Source of the DNA: a virus | IMG/VR virus record: IMGVR_UViG_3300011129_000044 | Coordinates: 6,927-33,824 of that record | Length of the DNA: 26,898 bases | Reading direction: 5' to 3' (one strand) | Part shown: piece after piece, positions 15,862-23,088 of the stretch | Layout of the letters: every line of letters begins with the position of its first letter | Numbering within the stretch: the stretch's first letter is position 1 | Translations under genes and position numbers: made by a program | The notes under the pieces: model-generated | Database searches by the model: none | What the model saw: the letters and a program-made list of their open reading frames with translations, nothing else | Told to the model about the DNA's origin: nothing

Positions 15862-17599
15862 CTTTGAATTCTCCGGCAAGGGGACATCTGAGGTTAAAGT
15901 GATTTCCTGCTGCTTCCATACAGGCTGTTGCAAGGTGTCCGAACTGTTGTGCCATCTCCTGTCTGACTTCCGATTGGATCTCATCATGAATATTCCCTAT
16001 AAAGTGATAATCAAGTTTATGTAAAGTCGCATAATGATCTAACAGGCACAACGCTTTCTTCATAACAATGGCACCTGCTGATTGCAACAGGGTATTTAAT
16101 GCACTGTGTTCTGATCGTACAATGACCCTTCGCCCGTCCAGTCCACGAAGATAGCCTCTTGTAGCGCCTGATCCAACTCGCTCTCGTAGTTCTGCAAGTG
16201 CTGGCGTATTTCTAAGGAACTCTTCTTTAAGTCTTCTACCTGTTTCTGCATTTCCTCCGACGATAGAGCCGATCTTAGCATCTCCGGCACCGTATAAGAA
16301 AGCATAAATAAAAGTTTTAGCTTCATCTCTTGTTCCAATTCCTGCATTAATTTGATTTGCTGTGTGTATATCACCATTGAGTATTTCATTGGTATAATCC
16401 TCATCGTTCATGTAATGAGCCAACATTCGTAGCTCAAGACCGCTGGCATCCATACCTACTAACGAATAGCCCTTGGGTACTGTCCAACACTGTCGGCACT
16501 CTTTACCGTAAGGAGAATAGGCCGCAGGTACTTGGCCCATGTTAGGGCTAGAGTGAGTCATCCTAGACGTTACAGCACCTATAGAATTAACATAACCATG
16601 CACCCTACCATCGTCTTTAACAGCCTCTAACCAACTTTGTACCTGTGCTATACGCTTTTGTATCATAAGGTACTTAGCAATCAATACAGCCTCTGGGATA
16701 TCCGTTACATTCTCTAAGGTCTTTTCATCTACAATAGGTTTACCTGTCTCTGTGTACTTGTCCTTATCAGGCACCCAACCAAAGTACTGTAGATAGCGTC
16801 CAATCTGCTGCCTAGATCCTAAATTAAACTGTTCCCAGTCTATTCTACTAAAGTCACCGCATACGTCAGTCCATTGGTCGCCTAAGAACTTTAACCCTAC
16901 AACAGATAGCGTGTTGTCTTTTTTAACTTTTGGTTGAACTTCCTTAACGAATGTAGGCAACGGTTTGAAAGTCTTATGTACTTCGTCTTCATACTCATTC
17001 TTCTTCTCCTTTAATTGCGCTAGTAATACAAAGGCTTTCTCTTGGTCTAGTAACCAACCCTTGTCTATCTGCTTTGATACAATGCGTTGTACATCATGCT
17101 CTAAATCTATAGATTCCTGAGAGAACCCTTTTAACTTTAAGCTCTTGTTGTCTCTTAACTCGTAACGTACCTCTTGTAAGACTCTCTTGTTAACCAAAAC
17201 GTCCTGCTGACAGTACAACAACATCTCAGGCGTAAACGTATCCCAATCGCTGTAATCGCCTTTAGGGAACCTTAGACGTTCTCCCCATGCCTTTAAAGAG
17301 TGGCCGCCCTCTCTAGAAGGATTAGCTAACCTAGACAGCACTAGGGTGTCTACTATCTCGCAACCACTAAAGTCTATGTTCCACAGCTTCTCAAGTACTG
17401 GTATGTCATAGCCTATAATGTTGTGTCCTACTAAACGGCAGCGTCCCTCAGTAATGTACGCTTGAAACTCAATAGCGTCTTTAGTCCAAAAGGAAACCTC
17501 GCCCTCTAAAGCACAAACACAATGAACTACGTCTGGGTCAAGACCATTAGTCTCTATGTCAAATATTATCTCTCTAACCTGTGCGTCTGAGGAAACCAT
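15833..17599 (-). CDS. DNA polymerase, family A (T7 gp5-like)
   Basis: 588 aa. Proofreading exonuclease motifs: FDIETNGL (Asp14, Glu16), VGHNIIGYDIP (Asp65), YCQQDV (Asp133). Polymerase motifs: A at MDASGLELR (Asp384), B at RDEAKTFIYAFLYGAG (Lys428, with Tyr432 at the position of E. coli Pol I residue 762 and T7 Tyr526), C at HDE (538-540). The exonuclease-to-motif A distance is about 100 residues less than in T7 gp5 (704 aa), which fits absence of the thioredoxin-binding thumb insertion. Start overlaps the helicase stop (TAATG). The 3' end overlaps the GIY-YIG gene. Confidence 0.97.
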   Translation of the reverse strand: MVSSDAQVREIIFDIETNGLDPDVVHCVCALEGEVSFWTKDAIEFQAYITEGRCRLVGHNIIGYDIPVLEKLWNIDFSGCEIVDTLVLSRLANPSREGGHSLKAWGERLRFPKGDYSDWDTFTPEMLLYCQQDVLVNKRVLQEVRYELRDNKSLKLKGFSQESIDLEHDVQRIVSKQIDKGWLLDQEKAFVLLAQLKEKKNEYEDEVHKTFKPLPTFVKEVQPKVKKDNTLSVVGLKFLGDQWTDVCGDFSRIDWEQFNLGSRQQIGRYLQYFGWVPDKDKYTETGKPIVDEKTLENVTDIPEAVLIAKYLMIQKRIAQVQSWLEAVKDDGRVHGYVNSIGAVTSRMTHSSPNMGQVPAAYSPYGKECRQCWTVPKGYSLVGMDASGLELRMLAHYMNDEDYTNEILNGDIHTANQINAGIGTRDEAKTFIYAFLYGAGDAKIGSIVGGNAETGRRLKEEFLRNTPALAELRERVGSGATRGYLRGLDGRRVIVRSEHSALNTLLQSAGAIVMKKALCLLDHYATLHKLDYHFIGNIHDEIQSEVRQEMAQQFGHLATACMEAAGNHFNLRCPLAGEFKVGDNWANTH

Positions 17600-19230
17600 T
17601 AAAACTCACCCCCATCGTCCAGAGGACAGGTTGTCTCCTCCATGCGTCCAGTATCTTTATTGTAATGTAGGTAGCAAGCAGGGCCAGTAAGCCCAGCAAA
17701 GCGATTCTTCAGCACTCTAACTGTCGTCGTGTTTCGTATCCTTGGATCTCCATTCTGCTGATCACGTTCTAAACCAATAACCATGTCGGATAACTGAGCA
17801 ATCGCAGCGGAACCTCTTAGCTCTGCAAGAGATATTTGTCCACCGTCTTCATGGGCTTTACCCTGTGGCCTACGCAAGTGTGACACAAGGAATAAACCTA
17901 CGCCTGTCTCTTGTACCAGTTTACGAAGGTTAGTCATTATGCTGTCAATGGCCTTACGCTCATCTGCTATATCTTGGTCGCTAACTACGATACTCAGATG
18001 ATCTAGGATTATCCACTTGCAATCAAGACCTTTAGCCATGTAGCGTATTCTAGCTAACAGGTTATCTTCTGACGTAGAACCCCAGTGATCGAACAGGTAA
18101 ACCCTACCAGTACCTAAAGTACGCTCCCAGAACCCGCGTTTAGCTTCAACGTCAAAGTCATCCCTGAGATGCAAGGGTGCGTTAGCTTCAATGGACATAA
18201 GACCCAGAGCAGTTCTAGGCACATCTTCCTCTAACGCTAAAATACCAATGTTGTCCTCTGTAGCATCTAGGATGTAATGCTCTAGCTCTCTCACTAACTG
18301 ACTCTTCCCCATACCTGAGCCGCTAGTTATCGTCACTAGCTCACGCTCCCTAAAGCCGAATGTAAGGTCATTAAGACAAGACCAAGGGTAAGGATATACC
18401 AGTACATCCTCTCTGGCAGTTATCATGTCCCATGTGTCCACACCTGAGACAATACCATCAGGTTGATAGGTCTTAGCGTTCCACCACTCCTTAACGAACT
18501 CAGTCACCTTGTTCGCCACTAGCATCTCTGCTGCATCCTTCATGGGTAACACGACATTCTTTGCCTTATTAGGAGTAAACAGGTCTAGCACTGAATTAGC
18601 TGCATCCTGTCCCGCCTTGTCAGAATCAAAGCAGACGACCACATTGTCAAAGGTCTCTAGGTACTCTAAGTTCTCTTTAATGTCCTTAGCAGCGTTAGGT
18701 GCGCCTGATCTTATGGACACCACAGGCCATTTATTGTCAAACATCTCTGATACTGCGAGGCAATCCTTCTCACCCTCAGTTATGGTTATGTATTTACCGC
18801 CACCTTTAAACTTCTGTTGACCAAAAAGACCGACATTATGAAAACCACCTGTAGCAAAGAATTGCTTTGAGTCACATACTCGCACCTTGGTGCCTGTGGT
18901 TTCATTAGTGCCTTTATCAACGTAAGGGTAGTGGTGTTTAACTATCTTACCCACTGAATCGTATTCTACGGTCACACCATACAACTGCATAGTAGCCTTA
19001 GATAAACGAAGTTCAGGTATAGCTGCTACAACACCTGTCATCTCTAATCCTCTGTGTAATATGCCTACTGACAATATATCTCTCTTATCGTCATCAGCAA
19101 ATTCATAGTATTGACAGCCATAACAAAAAGCATGGCCGTCATCGTATCTACCTAGATTGTCCTTAGAGCCACACTTAGGGCATGGCTCATGTCTGACAAA
19201 TTTAGACTCAGTTTTATGTTTATGCTTCAT
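17599..19230 (-). CDS. Primase-helicase (T7 gp4-like)
   Basis: 543 aa. N-terminal zinc ribbon CPKC...CYGC (Cys17, 20, 36, 39) reads the priming site; the TOPRIM primase core has TEGEKDCLAV (Glu152) and CFDSDKAGQ (Asp202, Asp204). The RecA-like helicase has Walker A GSGMGKS (304-310), Walker B WIILDH (406-411), a sensor His451 and a putative arginine finger at LKNRF. The protein ends CPLDDGGEF: short acidic tail with terminal Phe, as in T7 gp4, where the tail docks on the polymerase. Separated from the SSB stop by two bases. Confidence 0.97.
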   Translation of the reverse strand: MKHKHKTESKFVRHEPCPKCGSKDNLGRYDDGHAFCYGCQYYEFADDDKRDILSVGILHRGLEMTGVVAAIPELRLSKATMQLYGVTVEYDSVGKIVKHHYPYVDKGTNETTGTKVRVCDSKQFFATGGFHNVGLFGQQKFKGGGKYITITEGEKDCLAVSEMFDNKWPVVSIRSGAPNAAKDIKENLEYLETFDNVVVCFDSDKAGQDAANSVLDLFTPNKAKNVVLPMKDAAEMLVANKVTEFVKEWWNAKTYQPDGIVSGVDTWDMITAREDVLVYPYPWSCLNDLTFGFRERELVTITSGSGMGKSQLVRELEHYILDATEDNIGILALEEDVPRTALGLMSIEANAPLHLRDDFDVEAKRGFWERTLGTGRVYLFDHWGSTSEDNLLARIRYMAKGLDCKWIILDHLSIVVSDQDIADERKAIDSIMTNLRKLVQETGVGLFLVSHLRRPQGKAHEDGGQISLAELRGSAAIAQLSDMVIGLERDQQNGDPRIRNTTTVRVLKNRFAGLTGPACYLHYNKDTGRMEETTCPLDDGGEF

Positions 19231-19232
19231 GG

Positions 19233-19604
19233 TTAAAAGTCACCATCATCCTCTGATGCTTCTGCTACTTCCAACACCTTAACCTTATTCAAGTAAGGTG
19301 CTACACCATGTACAGGATGGGGCTTACCCAATGTATACGCTATGCGTACCCTAGACCCACGACCAATAACATTAGACGCAAAGGGTGTGCCGTCTACATC
19401 AAATACAGGTACATCGAATTTAGACGCAAACTTGCGCTGTGGAGTACCTTCATACTCGCGCATCTTAACGCCCTCTGTTTTAAGTGACTCTGCTACATCT
19501 GAGTCTAAGGACAATACAATAGAGTATTTTCCTGTAGATTGGCCGTTGTACTCTTCGTGTGAATTGAGGTTCTCAAATGCTAAAGTGCCTTCTAGTGTTG
19601 CCAT
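19233..19604 (-). CDS. Single-stranded DNA-binding protein (T7 gp2.5-like)
   Basis: 123 aa. Beta-rich OB-fold-like body (MATLEGTLAFENLNSHEEYN, then GKYSIVLSLDSD, VIGRGSRVRIAYTL) and an acidic tail ending SEDDGDF. In T7 gp2.5 the acidic tail with its terminal Phe contacts polymerase and helicase. It is about half the length of gp2.5 (232 aa), so it is a compact form. TTGGAGATACTATT precedes the ATG. First gene of the replication operon, with the promoter at 19702-19730 about 90 bases upstream. Confidence 0.8.
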   Translation of the reverse strand: MATLEGTLAFENLNSHEEYNGQSTGKYSIVLSLDSDVAESLKTEGVKMREYEGTPQRKFASKFDVPVFDVDGTPFASNVIGRGSRVRIAYTLGKPHPVHGVAPYLNKVKVLEVAEASEDDGDF

Positions 19605-19650
19605 AATAGTATCTCCAAATGTATACTAGTGATTAATAAGTGGTTGATCT

Positions 19651-19755
19651 TTAAGTTAAACTTTTAAGATAAATATAAAACATAACTAAAGATACTGAAA
19701 GAGTATACCATAAAAACGAGTATGCTTCAAGTTCATCTATGTCTTTAGTATTCAT
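19651..19755 (-). CDS. Predicted 34-aa membrane mini-protein
   Basis: Begins at the ATG at 19755, six bases after GGAG (TATGGAGATGAAT), and overlaps the end of the zinc-ribbon gene. Product MNTKDIDELEAYSFLWYTL, then a hydrophobic run SVSLVMFYIYLKSLT. One transmembrane helix, acidic N-terminus, basic C-terminal end. A promoter (19702-19730) lies inside the frame. The good ribosome binding site and overlap support translation; the small size and the promoter overlap leave doubt. Confidence 0.5.
   Translation of the reverse strand: MNTKDIDELEAYSFLWYTLSVSLVMFYIYLKSLT
19702..19730 (-). promoter_or_regulatory. Sigma70-type promoter for replication operon
   Basis: Read on the minus strand: TTGAAG (-35, 19725-19730), a 17-base spacer, then TATACT (-10, 19702-19707) with TG one base before it, an extended -10. 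It lies upstream of SSB, primase-helicase and polymerase and suggests use of host RNA polymerase. Confidence 0.7.
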
Positions 19756-19924
19756 ATTCATCTCCATAGTCATCTGACAATATGTCTTCTAATGACTCTC
19801 TGGCGTATCCAGACGCTATGTAACACGGCGTACATAACTCTATGTATAAGTTAGTGCTAGGGTCAGACCTAGATGCCTCTCCAGCGTCTAAAAGCACATT
19901 ACAAGCCTTACAGCGGCTACTCAT
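19745..19924 (-). CDS. Small zinc-ribbon protein
   Basis: 59 aa from the ATG at 19924 (MSSRCKACNVLLDAGE), which overlaps the stop of the preceding gene; an earlier in-frame start at 19963 lies well inside that gene. Two Cys pairs, CKAC and CTPC, about 23 residues apart, form a likely four-Cys zinc site; the C-terminus is strongly acidic (DDYGDEYEY). Mini zinc-ribbons of this form are common in marine T7-like phages near the SSB gene. Partner and role are unknown. Confidence 0.78.
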   Translation of the reverse strand: MSSRCKACNVLLDAGEASRSDPSTNLYIELCTPCYIASGYARESLEDILSDDYGDEYEY

Positions 19925-20144
19925 TGTCGTCACCCATGCCCATGGTATCAACACACCAGTCATCCCAAAGCTCTAAAAGGTGCTGTTTGTCCATAGCGAC
20001 ATAATGGTCGATCTTAGCACTAGTAACGATATGATACATCTCAGTTAACGACATATAATTTACGTCATACTCGACTAGCTCATTAATCGCTCTAGTGTAC
20101 AGCGGGTCGTCATTATCTTTGAATGATTGCCAATCATAACCCAT
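19917..20144 (-). CDS. Small acidic protein, unknown
   Basis: 75 aa from the ATG at 20144, chosen because AAGGAGAATTTA stands directly before it; an upstream in-frame start at 20168 lacks such a site. Product begins MGYDWQSFKDNDDP and is helical, Trp- and Asp-rich, ending MGMGDDNE. No signal peptide, membrane segment or known motif. Overlaps the zinc-ribbon gene. Confidence 0.72.
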   Translation of the reverse strand: MGYDWQSFKDNDDPLYTRAINELVEYDVNYMSLTEMYHIVTSAKIDHYVAMDKQHLLELWDDWCVDTMGMGDDNE

Positions 20145-20160
20145 TAAATTCTCCTTAATT

Positions 20161-20379
20161 CTACTCATTATCTAATGCCTCATAGTCATCGTAAATTGAA
20201 CCCAGCGTGATTATAATAAAAGGCAGCAATAGTATTAGACCGTTAAATAACATTGTTTTGAGGTCGCCCGTATTATTATTCATAACCCATACTAATCTAC
20301 TGTTTGTGGCCTCAATGTCTAACCCTATGCCATTGCGTAATTCTATCGTTAACACTAGCTCTCCAAACCACACGTTCAT
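20161..20379 (-). CDS. Small single-pass membrane protein, unknown
   Basis: 72 aa. A polar N-terminal half (MNVWFGELVLTIELRNGIGL) precedes one hydrophobic segment at residues 44-61 (MLFNGLILLLPFIIITLG), then an acidic end (YDDYEALDNE). GGGAGAGATTAA precedes the ATG, which overlaps the previous stop (ATGA). Possibly an envelope-targeted early protein; no family recognised. Confidence 0.7.
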   Translation of the reverse strand: MNVWFGELVLTIELRNGIGLDIEATNSRLVWVMNNNTGDLKTMLFNGLILLLPFIIITLGSIYDDYEALDNE

Positions 20380-20564
20380 TTAATCTCTCCCAGAGTGACA
20401 ATGCCATGCTGACGGTGCATAACGTCTTTAAATAGGTGCGTTAGACTATCAAACGCTTCCTCCCATGTTTCATATATAATATCTTCCAAATAGGGGTCAA
20501 TACCACCCTGTATAATTTTATGTCGATAACCAATAGGGCTATCTTCAATCTCAATAATCGTCAT
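20376..20564 (-). CDS. Small soluble protein, unknown
   Basis: 62 aa from the ATG at 20564 (MTIIEIEDSPIGYRHKII), preceded by AAAGAGGTAAATTT; the longer frame to 20630 would run into the preceding membrane-protein gene. Contains a segment ETWEEAFDSLTHLFKD typical of a small helical adaptor. No motif identified. Overlaps the next start (ATGA). Confidence 0.7.
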   Translation of the reverse strand: MTIIEIEDSPIGYRHKIIQGGIDPYLEDIIYETWEEAFDSLTHLFKDVMHRQHGIVTLGEIK

Positions 20565-20578
20565 AAATTTACCTCTTT

Positions 20579-20779
20579 TTATAAACTTAAAATAAGTACC
20601 GCTAGTATATAGAATAACATAGCGCCGCACAAGCCCAGCATAACGACGCTAAACCATCCTATCGTCGATACTAAAAAACTCATATAACGCTGTCGTCGGC
20701 TTTTATACCATAATCCTATTTTACTGTGTTTAGTAGCGCCTTTAGTTATTCTTTTGTCTATTACGGGAAACAGGTTCAC
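20579..20779 (-). CDS. Small membrane protein, GTG start
   Basis: 66 aa. Start is GTG at 20779, overlapping the preceding stop (GTGA), with AGGAG ten bases upstream. A basic N-terminus (DKRITKGATKHSKIGLWYKSRRQRY) precedes a long hydrophobic C-terminal half (SFLVSTIGWFSVVMLGLC and on), enough for one long or two short transmembrane helices. Basic residues before the helix suggest the N-terminus stays in the cytoplasm. Function unknown. Confidence 0.7.
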   Translation of the reverse strand: MNLFPVIDKRITKGATKHSKIGLWYKSRRQRYMSFLVSTIGWFSVVMLGLCGAMLFYILAVLILSL

Positions 20780-21066
20780 AATCTATCGACTCCTATGTTC
20801 GACCACGGTTTACTCAAGTACCACGACGAGAGCTTATGGTCACTTCTCTCAAATTGCGGCCAGACAGCGCCATAGCGAGCTAATGTTATATTCTTAATGT
20901 GCCGTTGTAAAATGCAATCAGTTTTTGACAAGCGACTATATAAGGTTTTGCGCGGGATGCCTTCAAAAGACGCCAACGACAATAGTTCGGTTATCGTGTA
21001 CTCTCGACCTTTTTTCAAATCCATATGATCCAGCATCGACATCCACCGTCGCTCAATCATGGTCAT
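20776..21066 (-). CDS. Small basic protein, possible winged-helix regulator
   Basis: About 96 aa from the ATG at 21066 (MTMIERRWMSML); the ATG at 21060 is equally possible. Residues 20-60 (KKGREYTITELLSLASFEGI, then PRKTLYSRLSK) look like a helix-turn-helix: helix, turn with Gly, then a recognition helix carrying Arg and Lys. The end is basic and Trp-rich. If the reading is correct it would be the only DNA-binding regulator candidate in the early region. Weakly supported. Confidence 0.65.
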   Translation of the reverse strand: MTMIERRWMSMLDHMDLKKGREYTITELLSLASFEGIPRKTLYSRLSKTDCILQRHIKNITLARYGAVWPQFERSDHKLSSWYLSKPWSNIGVDRL

Positions 21067-21310
21067 TACTCTCTGGATTTCCGTTAATAAACCTATGCGC
21101 GTCGGATAGTCTGGCAAAATAATGTTCTAACACATCAGAACTCTGGTTATGACTGTGGCGCAGCACAAGATACCCGCGCATGGTGCGTATAATCTCGTAT
21201 AAATAGCCGTGGTCGTCATAGTCCATGGGGTGGTATGGTAAACCTACGCCGTGGTTATCGTCGTATTGTGGGCCATCTGTAACGGCACAAGGCATTGTTG
21301 CTATATTCAT
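21053..21310 (-). CDS. Small His-rich protein, unknown
   Basis: 85 aa, behind GGGAGATTTAAT; the ATG overlaps the previous stop (ATGA). Rich in His, Tyr and Asp (YDDNHGVGLPYHPMDYDDHG), with a helical C-terminal half (LEHYFARLSDAHRFI). No known motif; the scattered His and Asp residues could bind metal, but no canonical spacing is seen. Confidence 0.68.
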   Translation of the reverse strand: MNIATMPCAVTDGPQYDDNHGVGLPYHPMDYDDHGYLYEIIRTMRGYLVLRHSHNQSSDVLEHYFARLSDAHRFINGNPESNDHD

Positions 21311-21483
21311 ATTAAATCTCCCAATGATCCTAGTTTGTGGTTTTTCCGTGATATTGTATCGCGTATAGCCGCATCGCGCCAGACATTTAATGCTGTACGT
21401 TGTTGTTGTTGTTTTTGCTGTTCATTGGCGCGATAAACTGCCGCCGCTGTTGGGTTTAGGTTAATCGTTTTGCAATAGCTCAT
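21307..21483 (-). CDS. Small Gln-rich basic protein (58 aa)
   Basis: Start ATG at 21483 follows GAGGAGGTGTCAGC, one of the best ribosome binding sites in the window, and overlaps the previous stop (ATGA); its own stop overlaps the next start (ATGA). Product MSYCKTINLNPTAAAVYRAN followed by EQQKQQQQRTALNVWRDAAI, a basic helix with a poly-Gln core. Function unknown; clearly a gene from its placement. Confidence 0.8.
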   Translation of the reverse strand: MSYCKTINLNPTAAAVYRANEQQKQQQQRTALNVWRDAAIRDTISRKNHKLGSLGDLI

Positions 21484-21800
21484 GCTGACACCTCCTCTAT
21501 ATCTATGTAATCCTCTGCTATCGCCTCTATATCAAATAACATATTTTGCATCAAATAATAGGGTACTTCACAATAACCACCGCCTATTACAGAGATTTCC
21601 ATTCCCTCCTCTTCGAACATATCACAATGAGAACGCAGTATGATAATACCTTCGTCCCCATCCGTATATATTGTTTTAATACGCCGGTTAGTTCTGACAG
21701 TTATACTGTCCTCTTGAAAACTATGAATCCATGCTTCAAACTCTATCGGTGTCTTGTTTGTAATTTCGTAACATTCTTTGTAGTCAACATAGTCATTCAT
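21480..21800 (-). CDS. Acidic early protein, unknown
   Basis: 106 aa with GAGAGGTCACAGC before the ATG and ATGA overlaps at both ends. Mixed alpha/beta and acidic, with an EFEAWIHSF segment and a C-terminal stretch DIEAIAEDYIDIEEV. Very acidic small early phage proteins can mimic DNA or bind host RNA polymerase, but nothing here identifies a target. Confidence 0.72.
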   Translation of the reverse strand: MNDYVDYKECYEITNKTPIEFEAWIHSFQEDSITVRTNRRIKTIYTDGDEGIIILRSHCDMFEEEGMEISVIGGGYCEVPYYLMQNMLFDIEAIAEDYIDIEEVSA

Positions 21801-21991
21801 GCTGTGACCTCTCTATTCATCGTTTCAACGTGTCTATGGTGCAGGTACCGCCCCATGCTAATTAACGCTTTAGCATCATCTACGTCTAGCCCGTGATGCT
21901 CTGCTAGTTTTTCCACTGTCAGATAATTATTAAACCAATCAAGATAAAAATCTATTACCTGTACGCTCATTAATGCTCGCTTATTCATCAT
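21797..21991 (-). CDS. Small helical protein, HTH-like
   Basis: 64 aa. The segment NYLTVEKLAEHHGLDVDDAKALISMGR has the spacing of a helix-turn-helix (helix, turn at HGLD, second helix). The same YLTVEKLAEHHG pattern is familiar from small marine phage proteins. GAGGTGGC precedes the ATG; it overlaps its neighbours by ATGA. Role unknown; possible regulator. Confidence 0.72.
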   Translation of the reverse strand: MMNKRALMSVQVIDFYLDWFNNYLTVEKLAEHHGLDVDDAKALISMGRYLHHRHVETMNREVTA

Positions 21992-22251
21992 GCCACCTCG
22001 TCATAGTCTGAATCGCATTCGCTGGTAGATGTCAGTAGACAATCAATGCGATCCTGTGGCACTGTAAGCGCCTCACAGCCGTTTAGCCACTTGTTGATGT
22101 GCTTGGTAGTGGTAACGCTATATCGCTCCGCTGTACGTACCAGTGAGCCGTCAGTCAAGCGTGCGGCCACTGGCGTTTCATAGCTGAAAAATACTTGTGC
22201 AAATCCTAAGTCTAGCTCTGTCATGTTACTGCCTATAAGTTTAAGTTTCAT
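21988..22251 (-). CDS. Small phage protein, possibly DUF8033-like
   Basis: 87 aa from the ATG at 22251 (MKLKLIGSNMTELDLG), with AGAGG six bases upstream. The core AQVFFSYETPVAARLTDGSL, then RTAERYSVTTTKHINKWL, resembles a group of small phage proteins with a SYETPVA motif. I associate it with DUF8033, with moderate certainty. Beta-rich body and helical tail; no active site recognised. Overlaps the preceding gene by 11 bases. Confidence 0.72.
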   Translation of the reverse strand: MKLKLIGSNMTELDLGFAQVFFSYETPVAARLTDGSLVRTAERYSVTTTKHINKWLNGCEALTVPQDRIDCLLTSTSECDSDYDEVA

Positions 22252-22450
22252 CTTGAACCTCTTCATTTTCATCCAATTGGCCTACGGCAAACTCTAACGC
22301 CTCTTGTTCTGTATCAATACCGTAACAGGTAAAGCAATGGTAATCGACCCATTCGCCACCAATAGGCGTTTGTAGGTTAAACGTGGCTGATTCATTCCAC
22401 TCTATACGGATGTGACCCGCTAGTGCGTGTTCTATTTCCCAGTGTTTCAT
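22241..22450 (-). CDS. Small acidic protein, unknown
   Basis: 69 aa with AGGAG nine bases before the ATG. Contains a Trp/Cys/His-rich middle (GGEWVDYHCFTCYG) and an acidic end (GQLDENEEVQDET). The single HCFTC cluster could hold a metal but lacks a full zinc-finger pattern. No family recognised. The 79-base gap upstream is one of the few in this operon. Confidence 0.68.
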   Translation of the reverse strand: MKHWEIEHALAGHIRIEWNESATFNLQTPIGGEWVDYHCFTCYGIDTEQEALEFAVGQLDENEEVQDET

Positions 22451-22529
22451 CTTGTGTTACTCCTATTGGTTTATAGTTGGTTTACTAATGCCGACCCAGT
22501 GTATCAGGTAGGCATAGGCAAAGCTACTA

Positions 22530-22718
22530 TTACCAACCGTTGGCATATGCCCAGTCAGTCATTTTAAGGTACATTGCGGCGGATATGTCAAAATCTAAAT
22601 GGTTATCTGCTATTTCAAGATTGACCTGATCGCCATTGGCTTTATTGACATCAGCGCGGCTTGTGCTGTCTTCAATTTCTATGGTGACTGTGTACTTGCC
22701 AAATTTCTTAATTTTCAT
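22530..22718 (-). CDS. Small beta-rich protein, unknown
   Basis: 62 aa. Begins MKIKKFGKYTVTIEIEDSTS, a beta hairpin, and ends in a helix MYLKMTDWAYANGW. GAGG stands eight bases before the ATG. No recognisable motif or membrane segment. It lies between two short membrane or basic mini-genes at the promoter-proximal end of the early operon. Confidence 0.65.
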   Translation of the reverse strand: MKIKKFGKYTVTIEIEDSTSRADVNKANGDQVNLEIADNHLDFDISAAMYLKMTDWAYANGW

Positions 22719-22741
22719 ATGTATTGCCTCATTGGTTTGGT

Positions 22742-22828
22742 TTATTTAGATTTGAAAGTTATGAATAAAACGCACGTTAGCACTATAATGCCCAATATTG
22801 CAAACGCCACTCCGTCGCCATATGTCAT
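22742..22828 (-). CDS. Predicted 28-aa membrane mini-protein
   Basis: ATG at 22828, with AGGAG ten bases upstream. Product MTYGDGVAFAILGIIVLTC followed by VLFITFKSK: a single hydrophobic helix with a basic tail, close to the smallest useful membrane protein. It fills the space between the 62-aa and 52-aa genes. Real translation is likely but unproven; the plus-strand frame across it is its shadow. Confidence 0.5.
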   Translation of the reverse strand: MTYGDGVAFAILGIIVLTCVLFITFKSK

Positions 22829-22894
22829 TGCTCTATTGCTCCTCGGTATTCCCAATGTTTGTTTGTTTGTGGCCGTCCGTGGCCTATGTTTGGT

Positions 22895-23053
22895 TTAAAT
22901 ATTGTCTGCGAGGTTATTGGCGTGGACAGTTGAAATGACGTAATTATATACAAAACCCTTGAACGGCGTATCCTCCCAACGCCATGATTTGTCGAATCGA
23001 TACCCAGTGATCCGTAGGATTGGAGCTATTAGTTTAGCGTTGAATCTTCTCAT
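22895..23053 (-). CDS. First early gene, 52-aa basic protein
   Basis: ATG at 23053 follows AGAGGTAATACAAC. Product begins MRRFNAKLIAPILRITGYRF and then DKSWRWEDTPFKGFVYNYVI, with mixed basic and aromatic residues. It lies about 30 bases downstream of the predicted leftward promoter start, so it should be the first protein made from that transcript. Unknown function; first early genes of lytic phages often act against the host. Confidence 0.7.
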   Translation of the reverse strand: MRRFNAKLIAPILRITGYRFDKSWRWEDTPFKGFVYNYVISTVHANNLADNI

Positions 23054-23088
23054 GTTGTATTACCTCTGTTGTTTGTTTGATGGGTTCT

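Noticed and set aside
22599-22898. Plus-strand 99-codon frame with hydrophobic stretches
   Set aside because: It is antisense to several small leftward genes with good ribosome binding sites and opposes the operon direction.
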